Position numbers and translations under genes: made by a program. Shown piece after piece: positions 1 to 4,836 of a stretch of 26,626 bases of DNA. The notes under the pieces were generated by a model. It had not been told where the DNA came from. It did no database searches and saw nothing but the letters and a program-made list of their open reading frames with translations. This DNA comes from a virus: positions 1 through 26,626 of the IMG/VR virus record IMGVR_UViG_3300025282_000201; one strand, given 5' to 3'. The first letter of the stretch is position 1; the number at the start of each line of letters is the position of its first letter.

Positions 1-39
1 ATTATCGCTAGCACACCCCATACCACAATAGCCAAAAAT

Positions 40-180
40 TCAAGTATCGGCATTATCCTCTTGAGCATCTTTAAATTCTACCTTTTCCTGTAAATTTTCC
101 TGATTCCCGTAAAAAATTTCCTCTTCAATTGGCCAACCTTTTCCTTGATAGTTACTTAAGTCGTCAGAATAATCGTACAT
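40..180 (-). CDS. Small acidic hypothetical protein, 46 aa
   Basis: I do not recognise this protein. It reads from an ATG at 180 to a TGA at 40-42 and is acidic and hydrophilic, with no membrane segment. A purine-rich AAAGG lies about 8 nt upstream of the ATG, which supports the start. It is the last complete minus-strand gene before the left edge and lies just beyond a hairpin terminator (201-231). It may therefore be expressed by read-through or have no strong promoter of its own; I see no room for a promoter between the terminator and the start. Short, but its RBS and tight packing fit the neighbouring small genes. Confidence 0.5.
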   Translation of the reverse strand: MYDYSDDLSNYQGKGWPIEEEIFYGNQENLQEKVEFKDAQEDNADT

Positions 181-200
181 GATGCTTACCTTTCTGTGCT

Positions 201-231
201 TAAAAGACGCAACCCCCCGAAAGAGGTTGCG
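201..231 (-). terminator. Rho-independent terminator (minus strand)
   Basis: Read on the minus strand, CGCAACC pairs with GGTTGCG around a short loop, and the hairpin is followed by TCTTTT. It sits 40 bp downstream of the stop of the SH3-like gene and probably ends the transcript covering 272-883. There is no T-run on the plus strand, so it looks one-directional. Confidence 0.7.
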
Positions 232-271
232 CCCTATGAATCTAAGCCCTAGTGATATTTATCAGTATTAT

Positions 272-442
272 TTACTTGGCTAGGAACTCAGCTTTACTTT
301 GTCGATACGATTTGAAGTGGTCGCCATGATCCACACAAAATGCAGGCTCTGGTTTATTGCTGAATACTCGTTCAACTTTACCTTGCCGCACTTTATTATG
401 ATACACAAATTTGACGTTTTGTCCTACTTTTAGCTTTGACAT
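272..442 (-). CDS. Small SH3-like beta-barrel protein, 56 aa
   Basis: The protein starts MSKLKVGQNVKF and continues with a KVRQGKVERV segment, the hydrophobic/basic strand pattern of small SH3-like barrels in phage early regions. The exact role is unknown. I chose the ATG at 442 because GAGGG precedes it by about 5 nt. A longer reading from 481 would run 52 bp into the upstream gene without an obvious RBS. With the 442 start it overlaps the 3' end of the upstream gene by 13 bp, so the two are likely translationally coupled. The fold assignment is by pattern only. Confidence 0.65.
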   Translation of the reverse strand: MSKLKVGQNVKFVYHNKVRQGKVERVFSNKPEPAFCVDHGDHFKSYRQSKAEFLAK

Positions 443-693
443 TTTTCCCTCTGGTAAATGGTTCGGTTTTCCATTAAACATAACAAATCATTCCTATCTA
501 GTGGGGCTCTTCCTATTCGTTGTGGATAGCCCGCATCAATCCACATTTTCATCAGTTCTTCATCATCATTGTAAGGGCTTATGTCAGCGTACACCTCCTG
601 CCCGTTGGGCTTCTTGACTATATGCCATGCCTTGATATTGTCCTCTTCCCGATCATACTCTATGCGGCACTTGTGGTCTTTGTAATCAAACAT
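430..693 (-). CDS. Conserved-type phage hypothetical protein, 87 aa
   Basis: A soluble, mixed-charge protein. The central part (ADISPYND, then MWIDAGYPQRIG) resembles hypothetical proteins I associate with phage early regions, but I cannot name a function. The ATG at 693 has AAGGAG about 7 nt upstream. It also has its own near-perfect promoter (712-739) embedded in the end of the preceding gene. It overlaps the SH3-like gene by 13 bp, and the pair forms a short operon ending at the 201-231 terminator. Confidence 0.75.
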   Translation of the reverse strand: MFDYKDHKCRIEYDREEDNIKAWHIVKKPNGQEVYADISPYNDDEELMKMWIDAGYPQRIGRAPLDRNDLLCLMENRTIYQREKCQS

Positions 694-711
694 GGTTTCT
701 CCTTGTACTTT

Positions 712-739
712 ATTATACCACAGATTCTGGGTCTGTCAA
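712..739 (-). promoter_or_regulatory. Sigma70-type promoter inside the end of a gene
   Basis: Minus-strand TTGACA (734-739) and TATAAT (712-717) with a 16-bp spacer: both hexamers match consensus. The promoter overlaps the last codons of the 713-883 gene and the stop codon lies in the -10 box. It drives 430-693. The TGTGG just before the -10 also occurs in the 2437-2464 promoter. Confidence 0.85.
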
Positions 740-883
740 GTGCTGCAATGGATAATTATCCAAAAAGTCCGCAACACATTCGAGTTCCTCATCGGGAATC
801 TCATCGACTTCATTTGCCCATGTGTCGAAATCGTCGCAGTAGTATTCCTCGCAGCTAACTTCCGAATCAAAGTGATCAAACAT
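713..883 (-). CDS. Small acidic protein with a CEEYYC motif, 56 aa
   Basis: ATG at 883 is preceded by AAGGAG, and the stop TAA lies inside the next promoter. The protein is very acidic. Its N-terminus (FDHFDSEVSCEEYYCD) closely matches the N-terminus of the 3951-4256 gene (DHFDTEITCEEFYCDE) although the codons differ, so the motif is under selection. The two cysteines spaced CxxxxC could bind metal or form a disulphide; that is inference. It is the first gene after the module-head promoter at 924-951. Function unknown. Confidence 0.75.
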   Translation of the reverse strand: MFDHFDSEVSCEEYYCDDFDTWANEVDEIPDEELECVADFLDNYPLQHLTDPESVV

Positions 884-923
884 GATTGCTCCTTGGTCGT
901 GGGTTGTTTCTTCTTACTCCCCC

Positions 924-951
924 ATTATAACTATATATCGACCAAAGTCAA
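924..951 (-). promoter_or_regulatory. Module-head sigma70-type promoter (class 1)
   Basis: Minus strand TTGACT (946-951), 16 bp, TATAAT (924-929). The spacer carries GTCGATATATAGT, shared with the other module-head promoters. It lies just downstream (minus sense) of intergenic element R1 and 40 bp before the 713-883 gene. Confidence 0.85.
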
Positions 952-962
952 CCCCCACCATC

Positions 963-1072
963 AATAATTCTGAAAGATTTCCCACATTGTCATAAGTCGT
1001 TACTACATAAGGAGTTACGTCGAGCGCGGCCCGCCCCCATCGCCGTAAGTCGTTACAGCGTAAGGGTTTACG
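963..1072. repeat. Intergenic element R1 of a six-copy family
   Basis: Plus-strand reading: an AATAATTCTGAAAG leader, TAAGTCGTTA at 993, TAAGGAGTTA at 1008, a GC-rich core, TAAGTCGTTA at 1046 and TAAGGGTTTA at 1061. All four are TAA-N4-TTA dyads, so this is the most complete copy. It separates the end of the 1079-1258 gene from the promoter at 924-951. Confidence 0.9.
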
Positions 1073-1078
1073 TCAAGT

Positions 1079-1258
1079 TTACAATTCATCTCTAAGGTTA
1101 AGAAATTTGATGTGGTATTTTCCAAGTGGAATAAATTGCCAATTAAACTTTTCACCTATCCACTGTGCAATTGCAAAGGGATCATTTCCAATTTCTGTTG
1201 GAATTTCCACATTAATAACGCTTCCGGTACTTGGTCGCATAGCTTTACAAGTTATCAC
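1079..1258 (-). CDS. Hypothetical protein, 59 aa, GTG start
   Basis: A soluble protein with segments IPTEIGNDPFAIAQWIGE and FLNLRDEL; no family recognised. The GTG at 1258 is favoured because AAGGA precedes it and the stop TAG of the upstream miniprotein overlaps it by one base (TAGTG), a classic coupling arrangement. An internal ATG six codons later is the alternative start. It is the last gene of a four-gene overlapping run (1774 to 1079) and ends just before element R1. Confidence 0.65.
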   Translation of the reverse strand: MITCKAMRPSTGSVINVEIPTEIGNDPFAIAQWIGEKFNWQFIPLGKYHIKFLNLRDEL

Positions 1259-1350
1259 TAAAAATCCTTATCGTTATAGCTAACGTATATAATCGTAGTC
1301 CATACTCCAATCACAGCACCCAACCATAAAATAGTCCAAACTAAGGGCAT
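1258..1350 (-). CDS. Single-helix membrane miniprotein, 30 aa
   Basis: The product begins MPLVWTILWLGAVIGVW and is one hydrophobic helix (about residues 3-24) with a short charged tail, SYNDKDF. GAGGAG precedes the ATG by 5 nt. The gene overlaps the upstream gene by 10 bp and the downstream GTG by 1 bp, so it is embedded in an operon. It is one of six comparable miniproteins in this arm. Such peptides commonly act on membrane complexes, but nothing here specifies the target. Confidence 0.65.
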   Translation of the reverse strand: MPLVWTILWLGAVIGVWTTIIYVSYNDKDF

Positions 1351-1505
1351 AAAATCTCCTCTACTTGTTTTTGTGTGAGCTTAGTTATTTTCCCATTTTT
1401 ATCAGAGAAAATACAAACCACACCACCGCTCTTGGTGTTTTCAATTTTTGTAAAAGTCAATTCCGTACCATCAAACTCAATCTTGCTACCATAAGGGAAA
1501 TTCAT
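1341..1505 (-). CDS. Hypothetical protein, 54 aa
   Basis: A small beta-rich-looking protein (MNFPYGSKIEFDGTELTF, then GGVVCIFSDKNGKITKL). The alternation of hydrophobic and polar residues suggests a small barrel, but I cannot assign a family. AAGGA precedes the ATG at 1505, and the upstream gene stops 3 bp before it. Its 3' end overlaps the start of the 30-aa membrane miniprotein. Confidence 0.65.
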   Translation of the reverse strand: MNFPYGSKIEFDGTELTFTKIENTKSGGVVCIFSDKNGKITKLTQKQVEEILCP

Positions 1506-1507
1506 TT

Positions 1508-1774
1508 TTAGTTTTCCTTGAAGTTAAAATAATAACGTGGACCGTGTTGAAATTCTAGCGTACCGGCAACATTATCAGCTTTACGTTCCACAATAATATA
1601 TGGGGCCGCAAAACTCTTCGCTACAAAATCTTTTTGAAGTTGTTGTGTATTCCACACTTGTCCATACTCCGCTTCCAGCCGTACTCGTTCCGCATCCTCG
1701 TCTGAACTCTCTACCTCCGTGTTGATTCTAGTGACTTCGCTTCTGCGAATAGTTTCGGTTGGATCGTGGCTCAT
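1508..1774 (-). CDS. Conserved-type phage hypothetical protein, 88 aa
   Basis: The N-terminal half is acidic (VESSDEDAERVRLEAEYG). The C-terminal half has the pattern VWNTQQLQKDF, FAAPYIIVERK, LEFQHGPRYYFNF, which I associate with a recurrent phage hypothetical family of unknown function. I chose the ATG at 1774 because GGAG sits 6 nt upstream; the longer reading from 1810 would enter the structured RNA element. First gene of the 1774-1079 operon. Confidence 0.75.
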   Translation of the reverse strand: MSHDPTETIRRSEVTRINTEVESSDEDAERVRLEAEYGQVWNTQQLQKDFVAKSFAAPYIIVERKADNVAGTLEFQHGPRYYFNFKEN

Positions 1775-1803
1775 AGTTTTCTCCAAAAAATAAAGTGTAG
1801 GAT

Positions 1804-1907
1804 GCCCCACATCGGACTTGCACCGAGAATGTTTGCAGTGGCTACTTGTGGCTAGGTTACCGCACCATATCCACTAACCTATCAAACATCGTCTCTTTGA
1901 CCGGGGC
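1804..1907 (-). ncRNA. Structured RNA element with a tRNA-like T arm
   Basis: On the minus strand GCCCC (1903-1907) can pair with GGGGC (1804-1808) to close a 104-nt element. Inside are an 8-bp stem GATGTTTG/CAAACATT (1883-1890 with 1828-1835, one G-U), a perfect 7-bp stem TAGGTTA/TAACCTA (1875-1881 with 1853-1859) and a hairpin TCGG-TGCAAGT-CCGA (1812-1826) resembling a tRNA T arm. I could not fold a normal D arm or anticodon arm, so it is not a standard tRNA. It lies between the lipoprotein stop and the RBS of the 1508-1774 gene: a 5' leader element, a degenerate tRNA or an ncRNA. Confidence 0.4.
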
Positions 1908-2069
1908 TCAATATGCTCGTGATACTTCCTGTGAAATTTCGTAGTTAATGTGATCGTCTGGGAATGCGTGTCGTACCACAACCTTTGTAGTTGTAACACA
2001 ACCGTTCAGGAAAATCAACCCCCAAATAATAAGCAATACGCCGATATATCTCACCGTAGTTTTATTCAT
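1908..2069 (-). CDS. Small lipoprotein, 53 aa
   Basis: Starting at the ATG at 2069, the protein has a basic N-region (MNKTTVRY), a hydrophobic stretch (IGVLLIIWGLIFL) and a lipobox ending NGC with Cys at residue 24. That is the pattern for signal peptidase II processing. The mature part is about 30 residues (starting CVTTTKVVVRH) and would sit on a membrane face. Phage early lipoproteins can block receptors or exclude superinfection, as T5 Llp does; applying that here is inference. The start codon overlaps the stop of the upstream gene, and the RBS is a modest GGA. Confidence 0.7.
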   Translation of the reverse strand: MNKTTVRYIGVLLIIWGLIFLNGCVTTTKVVVRHAFPDDHINYEISQEVSRAY

Positions 2070-2406
2070 CTTCCATATCCAAATTGGTTCTTGCTGCAAA
2101 TTTTAATTGTGCCCGATACCGAGCGTCTTCATCCACATGAACCTTTGACCTATCAAACTCACCAGCTAAGTCAACGAACTGACCTATCGAATCGTACCTA
2201 CTTAGTTCATCGGCTTGTTCACGGTATAACTTGATATTTTCTTGCCGTTCTTGCTCATAATCTTTGGCGAATTGTTCACGCATATATTTTTCTTCAAGTT
2301 CCTTTTGGATTTTTTTGTTCTCTTCATCCCATTCCGCCAAGCTCTTACCATTGTATTCAAAGCATTCGGAAATAGTCGCTTCAAGTTCGGTCAGTTCGTA
2401 AGTCAT
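2062..2406 (-). CDS. Highly charged hypothetical protein, 114 aa
   Basis: A hydrophilic, Glu/Lys/Arg-rich protein. The segment EWDEENKKIQKELEEKYM onward to about residue 70 is probably helical or coiled coil. No catalytic motif is seen. The ATG at 2406 is preceded by AAGGA and lies about 30 nt downstream of a consensus promoter (2437-2464); an upstream in-frame ATG near 2448 falls at the promoter -10 and cannot be the start of that transcript. It heads an operon with the lipoprotein gene, which it overlaps by 8 bp. Confidence 0.75.
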   Translation of the reverse strand: MTYELTELEATISECFEYNGKSLAEWDEENKKIQKELEEKYMREQFAKDYEQERQENIKLYREQADELSRYDSIGQFVDLAGEFDRSKVHVDEDARYRAQLKFAARTNLDMEDE

Positions 2407-2436
2407 AATTTTTTCCTTCGTGTTAAGTGTCTCTTT

Positions 2437-2464
2437 ATTATACCACAAAATTCCTACTTGTCAA
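2437..2464 (-). promoter_or_regulatory. Sigma70-type promoter, perfect hexamers
   Basis: Minus strand TTGACA (2459-2464), 16-bp spacer, TATAAT (2437-2442). The spacer ends TGTGG, as in the 712-739 promoter, and lacks the CGATA motif of the module-head class. It drives 2062-2406 and probably everything down to 1079. Confidence 0.85.
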
Positions 2465-2482
2465 CCCCTGTAGCAGATAATT

Positions 2483-2737
2483 TTACTTTCTCAACAGGTT
2501 GTTACATTCAATCATATTGTCTGAGGGTGAGGGAGCATTACGGCAAAAAATCTCGTCGCTGATCAACCATCCAAACCATCCGTCTTCAGATCTTAAGAAT
2601 ACACTAGGAACGCCATCCATGCAAGCTGGATTGTCAAACGCTTCCAATTTAAACACGGGACCGTGTTCCCTAATTCTATCCTTAGTACGTTTACTTGCGT
2701 TTGGCATACAAGTAATTTCTGCCATTAAATCTAACAT
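2483..2737 (-). CDS. Hypothetical protein, 84 aa
   Basis: A soluble protein with four Cys spread along it and a segment VPSVFLRSEDGWFGWLISDE that suggests a small beta domain. I do not recognise a family. The ATG at 2737 lies 9 nt after the stop of the 34-aa gene, with AAGGG between the two; an ATG four codons later is a possible alternative. It is the second gene of the module that starts at promoter 2876-2903, and is followed by the internal promoter 2437-2464. Confidence 0.65.
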   Translation of the reverse strand: MLDLMAEITCMPNASKRTKDRIREHGPVFKLEAFDNPACMDGVPSVFLRSEDGWFGWLISDEIFCRNAPSPSDNMIECNNLLRK

Positions 2738-2746
2738 TTTGGACCC

Positions 2747-2851
2747 TTATCCTTTTGCTTGGCGAACCATTGCAGCCCAACGAGCTACGCTGATGTGAGC
2801 CGGGCGAACCTGAGTGAAGCGAATTCGGAGTTGAACTTGTGCGAGTGTCAT
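2747..2851 (-). CDS. 34-aa basic microprotein, copy 1
   Basis: This short ORF has a paralogue at 4952-5056 that is 26/34 identical by my alignment. Both begin MTLAQV, end in AMVRQAKG, and contain VRP and HISVARW. The variable positions cluster in residues 7-14. Each copy has an AAGGAA-type RBS at similar spacing and is the first gene after a class 1 promoter. The protein is basic with an amphipathic C-terminal half, so nucleic-acid or membrane-surface binding is possible. Conservation between copies is the main evidence that it is a real gene. Confidence 0.75.
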   Translation of the reverse strand: MTLAQVQLRIRFTQVRPAHISVARWAAMVRQAKG

Positions 2852-2875
2852 TGTTTATTTCCTTGTGATGCTCTT

Positions 2876-2903
2876 ATTATAACTACTTATCGACAAAAGT
2901 CAA
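2876..2903 (-). promoter_or_regulatory. Module-head sigma70-type promoter (class 1)
   Basis: Minus strand TTGACT (2898-2903), 16 bp, TATAAT (2876-2881), with GTCGATAAGTAGT in the spacer. It drives the first 34-aa gene and lies next to element R2. Confidence 0.85.
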
Positions 2904-2913
2904 TACCTACAAT

Positions 2914-3022
2914 CAACAATTCTGAAAAGTTTCCGAGATAGCTGTAAGTCGTTGGTATGAAAGGAGTTACGGCGAGCGTGGCCCGCCCCCGTCGTCGTAA
3001 GTCGTTACTACGTAAGGGTTTA
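2914..3022. repeat. Intergenic element R2
   Basis: Same order as R1: a CAACAATTCTGAAAAG leader, TAAGTCGTT at 2945, AAAGGAGTTA at 2960, a GC-rich core, TAAGTCGTTA at 2998 and TAAGGGTTTA at 3013. The last dyad supplies the TAA stop codon (3020-3022) of the neighbouring minus-strand miniprotein gene. Confidence 0.9.
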
Positions 3023-3127
3023 GGAGTATCTCATGTATAGCTCAAAAATATAAGATCCTAACATAATCCACAATGCCAGTACGATCAGCCATCTCTGTAG
3101 TCTAGTTATTCTTGAATGAAATGTCAT
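3020..3127 (-). CDS. Single-helix membrane miniprotein, 35 aa
   Basis: A basic N-terminus (MTFHSRITRLQRW) is followed by one hydrophobic helix (LIVLALWIMLGSYIF) and a short tail (ELYMRYS). The positive-inside rule suggests the N-terminus faces the cytoplasm. AAGG precedes the ATG at 3127. Its stop codon lies within the last dyad of element R2. It sits just beyond a hairpin terminator (3136-3168), so expression may depend on read-through. No family recognised. Confidence 0.6.
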   Translation of the reverse strand: MTFHSRITRLQRWLIVLALWIMLGSYIFELYMRYS

Positions 3128-3135
3128 TTTTCTAC

Positions 3136-3168
3136 CTTAAAAAGGGAAACCCCCATATAGGGGGCTTT
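3136..3168 (-). terminator. Probable intrinsic terminator (minus strand)
   Basis: Minus strand AAGCCCCC-TATAT-GGGGGTTT forms an 8-bp stem (one G-U) followed by CCCTTTTT. It lies 3' of the 3245-3430 gene and just upstream of the 35-aa miniprotein, so it may attenuate rather than fully stop transcription. Confidence 0.55.
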
Positions 3169-3176
3169 AGTAGGGC

Positions 3177-3220
3177 TGGGTAAGATGGGACATTGAGCAA
3201 CAGAGCTTTATCCCATCCCA
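3177..3220 (-). other. Long imperfect stem-loop in a 3' untranslated region
   Basis: On the minus strand TGGG/CCCA and ATGGGA/TCCCAT pair around an internal AGC/GCT stem, giving a three-part hairpin of 44 nt. It lies between the stop of 3245-3430 and the terminator at 3136-3168. It may stabilise the transcript end or be part of a small RNA. Confidence 0.4.
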
Positions 3221-3244
3221 CCTGCTTCACCTATTTCCCTTTAT

Positions 3245-3430
3245 TTATGATTTAGTATATACGTTTACTCCAACCGACACAACTCGCCCATTCAACGCAA
3301 TCTGCTGATTGCCGCGCGTGGTAGCTAGAATTTCATTCTTGCCGCTAGCCGATAGCGTTCCCTTGGCCGACAAGGGCAGCACGATGGTCATTGTGTTTGT
3401 TTCGTCATTCTTAGTAACTTGAATTGACAT
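3245..3430 (-). CDS. Conserved-type small phage protein, 61 aa
   Basis: The pattern TMTIVLPL, then SASGKNEILATTRGNQ, then VVSVGVNVY resembles small phage and bacterial hypothetical proteins that share an SASGKT..ASTRGN core; no function is known to me. AGGAG precedes the ATG at 3430 at normal spacing. A promoter at 3533-3560 leaves a leader of about 95 nt. It is the only gene between that promoter and the terminator at 3136-3168, so it is probably transcribed mainly alone. Confidence 0.75.
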   Translation of the reverse strand: MSIQVTKNDETNTMTIVLPLSAKGTLSASGKNEILATTRGNQQIALNGRVVSVGVNVYTKS

Positions 3431-3532
3431 CTTTGCATCTCCTAAAAAGTAAAGAAAGTAAAAGTAAAACCTATTCAGTAGCTTTTAAGCTCTACCCCGT
3501 AGGGTCCAGTTAGGTCTTGGTTCTGTGCTTTT

Positions 3533-3560
3533 ATTTTACCATAGTAATTGTGAAAGTCAA
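3533..3560 (-). promoter_or_regulatory. Sigma70-type promoter
   Basis: Minus strand TTGACT (3555-3560), 16 bp, TAAAAT (3533-3538). The spacer ends TATGG, like the internal promoters at 712 and 2437. It serves the 3245-3430 gene. Confidence 0.75.
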
Positions 3561-3577
3561 CCCCCCAGATCATTTTT

Positions 3578-3688
3578 TTACATATTAGATACAAGTACCA
3601 AAGCTCCCACGGCGGAAGCAATCAAGATCATACTTGTAAAAACAAACATTATTACAATTTCCTTGATCCAATAAAATAGAGTTCTCAT
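3578..3688 (-). CDS. Single-helix membrane miniprotein, 36 aa (paralogue A)
   Basis: It is 24/36 identical to the product of 4837-4947. Both start MR, contain IKE then IMFV, and share the core TSMILI-SA-GALVL; both end NM. The helix spans about residues 11-33 and is flanked by a short basic/acidic N-terminus. The ATG at 3688 has AGGA upstream, and the gene ends 18 bp before the -35 of the next promoter. The core resembles the 6668-6781 miniprotein (VLIASAVL). Conservation between copies supports a real membrane function of unknown nature. Confidence 0.75.
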   Translation of the reverse strand: MRTLFYWIKEIVIMFVFTSMILIASAVGALVLVSNM

Positions 3689-3714
3689 TTTATTTTCCTT
3701 AAAAAAGTTAATTG

Positions 3715-3945
3715 TCATTCACAACCCCAACGGCCATGACCTGTTACCATTTCCGCTGTGATCTCGGGAACCGCTTCCCAACTTAAAATCTCACAAAACG
3801 GATTAAATCTATTATAGTGAAAACCTCCACATTTCAGATCGTTTGCGAGTCTCTCTCCAGACACTTGCTGGTGATTCTCAACCCGACCTTTTGGGCTTAC
3901 TATCCGAACATTGTACATTCTGTTTAATTCAACTTTATTTGACAT
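3715..3945 (-). CDS. Hypothetical protein, 76 aa
   Basis: A soluble protein beginning MSNKVELNRMYNVRIVSPKG, with KCGGFHYNRFNPFCEILSW in the middle. Nothing identifies a family. GGAG lies 9 nt before the ATG at 3945; the longer reading from a TTG at 3960 would bury that RBS. The upstream gene stops 5 bp before this ATG, so the two are co-transcribed. Confidence 0.7.
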   Translation of the reverse strand: MSNKVELNRMYNVRIVSPKGRVENHQQVSGERLANDLKCGGFHYNRFNPFCEILSWEAVPEITAEMVTGHGRWGCE

Positions 3946-3950
3946 TTTAA

Positions 3951-4256
3951 TTAACTCCAAAGATTTTTTAGTTTATCCAAATTTTCAGTGTATTCTTTAT
4001 GAGCTTTTTTTAGCTCATTTTTTTCAATTTCCTTTAGACATCTAGCAGCTTCTTTTTCTGCTCTTACTCCGCGAAAACCCTTAGCTTTAAGGTGATTTAA
4101 AATCTTAATCCAATCTTCTTTTGTTTTTTGACTTCTTTTTTCTAGATTCATTTTCTTTTCCTTTTCTTCAAAAAATAGTGTTCTTTCTTCCCATGCGAGT
4201 CGGTCCTCGTCACAGTAGAATTCTTCGCAAGTAATTTCCGTGTCAAAATGGTCCAT
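3951..4256 (-). CDS. Charged coiled-coil protein with a CEEFYC motif, 101 aa
   Basis: The N-terminal ~25 residues (MDHFDTEITCEEFYCDEDRL) match those of the 713-883 gene. The rest is Lys/Glu-rich and probably helical or coiled coil (EEKEKKMNLEKRSQK, then ELKKAHKEYTENLDKLKN). The ATG at 4256 has AGGAG close upstream; the in-frame ATG at 4340 lies in a leader with no RBS. The shared N-terminus on different bodies suggests a portable interaction module. First gene of the 4256-3578 operon. Function unknown. Confidence 0.7.
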   Translation of the reverse strand: MDHFDTEITCEEFYCDEDRLAWEERTLFFEEKEKKMNLEKRSQKTKEDWIKILNHLKAKGFRGVRAEKEAARCLKEIEKNELKKAHKEYTENLDKLKNLWS

Positions 4257-4348
4257 TTTCTCTCCTGTGGTTGTAGTTCGTTCAGTGTCTCTTAAACCTA
4301 ATCTTGCGATTCCAGTCGAACTTGTGTTAACGCTTTTCATAATAGTAT

Positions 4349-4360
4349 ATAGTGCACTAT
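4349..4360. promoter_or_regulatory. Perfect 12-bp palindrome, possible operator
   Basis: ATAGTGCACTAT is a perfect palindrome about 90 bp upstream of the ATG at 4256, close to TATACT- and TATTAT-like boxes on the minus strand. It could be a repressor site for the 4256-3578 operon. No second copy was noticed in the window. Confidence 0.35.
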
Positions 4361-4482
4361 TCGTGCCATTCAGAATAAATGATTTTTGTGTTGTCGTAAG
4401 TCGTTTCGTACCATCGAGTTAAAATCTTGAAAATAGTTTTTTAGTAACGTTTCATTAAATTACCTTAACGTCATAATGGCAG

Positions 4483-4511
4483 ATTTTAGCACCCCTATGC
4501 CAAAATGGCAA
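4483..4511 (-). promoter_or_regulatory. Candidate sigma70-type promoter
   Basis: Minus strand TTGCCA (4506-4511), 17 bp, TAAAAT (4483-4488). The -35 lies in a TGCCA/TGGCA inverted repeat, which could be an operator. It would leave a leader of more than 200 nt before the gene at 4256. Confidence 0.5.
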
Positions 4512-4543
4512 ACCGCATTTAAGTCGTTTGATATCATATACTT

Positions 4544-4569
4544 AGGAGAAATTAGTCGGCTTTTCTCCT
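4544..4569. repeat. Inverted repeat, 8-bp arms
   Basis: AGGAGAAA (4544-4551) and TTTCTCCT (4562-4569) flank a 10-nt loop. There is no T-run on either side, so it is not a typical terminator. Confidence 0.6.
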
Positions 4570-4640
4570 GTCAAAGTGGCAGGGAAGGATTCTCATTATG
4601 AGATTAGATTGTGTTTGGCACATGAGTTGCTCTGCGGAAT

Positions 4641-4711
4641 CGTCGTAAGTCGTTAGTATCAAAGGAGTTACGGCGAGCGGGGCGGGGCTCCATCGCCCTA
4701 AGTCGTTACCA
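4641..4711. repeat. Intergenic element R3 (truncated on the right)
   Basis: TAAGTCGTTA at 4646, AAAGGAGTTA at 4661, a GC-rich core and TAAGTCGTTA at 4699 keep the 15- and 53-bp offsets. The fourth dyad and the AATTCTGAAAG leader are absent, and no gene stop overlaps it. Confidence 0.85.
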
Positions 4712-4836
4712 CATCAGCACTTATAAAATAACTCGCGTGCCCTGAGCACCTACCGTATCTCGCAGAAGTCTACCATGGGTAAGACTCTCATTCAGTGGCG
4801 ATTAGCCCTAGCCTTACGGCTCCAGTTGAGCGTATC

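Larger units (their letters stand above)
4257..4836. other. 580-bp gene-poor region rich in repeats
   Basis: I see no credible gene here on either strand. The region holds a perfect 12-bp palindrome (4349-4360), two solitary TAAGTCGTT copies (4397-4405, 4520-4528), a TGCCA-AAA-TGGCA inverted repeat (4499-4511), a minus-strand promoter candidate (4483-4511), an 8-bp inverted repeat (4544-4569) and element R3 (4641-4711). Nothing is recognised in 4712-4836. It may be regulatory or an origin; that is inference. Confidence 0.5.

Noticed and set aside
411-967. Overlapping plus-strand ORFs in the left arm
   Set aside because: They lie opposite well-supported minus-strand genes with RBSs and promoters.
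963-1072. CRISPR-like array from the ~30-bp duplicated unit around a ~23-bp spacer
   Set aside because: Each locus has only two units and the spacers are related GC-rich sequences; no cas genes are present.
1804-1907. Cobalamin riboswitch, because GGTGCAAGTCC and GCCACTG both occur
   Set aside because: The two boxes are in the wrong order and the surrounding conserved core is missing.
1804-1907. A normal tRNA gene
   Set aside because: Only a T-arm-like hairpin and an imperfect acceptor are found; the 104-nt length and lack of D and anticodon arms argue against it.
4544-4574. TTGACA near 4570 on the minus strand as a promoter
   Set aside because: No acceptable -10 hexamer at 15-19 bp; the site is part of the AGGAGAAA/TTTCTCCT inverted repeat.
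4739-4793. Very short minus-strand ORFs in 4712-4836
   Set aside because: Longest is about 13 codons with no RBS and no similarity to the other miniproteins.
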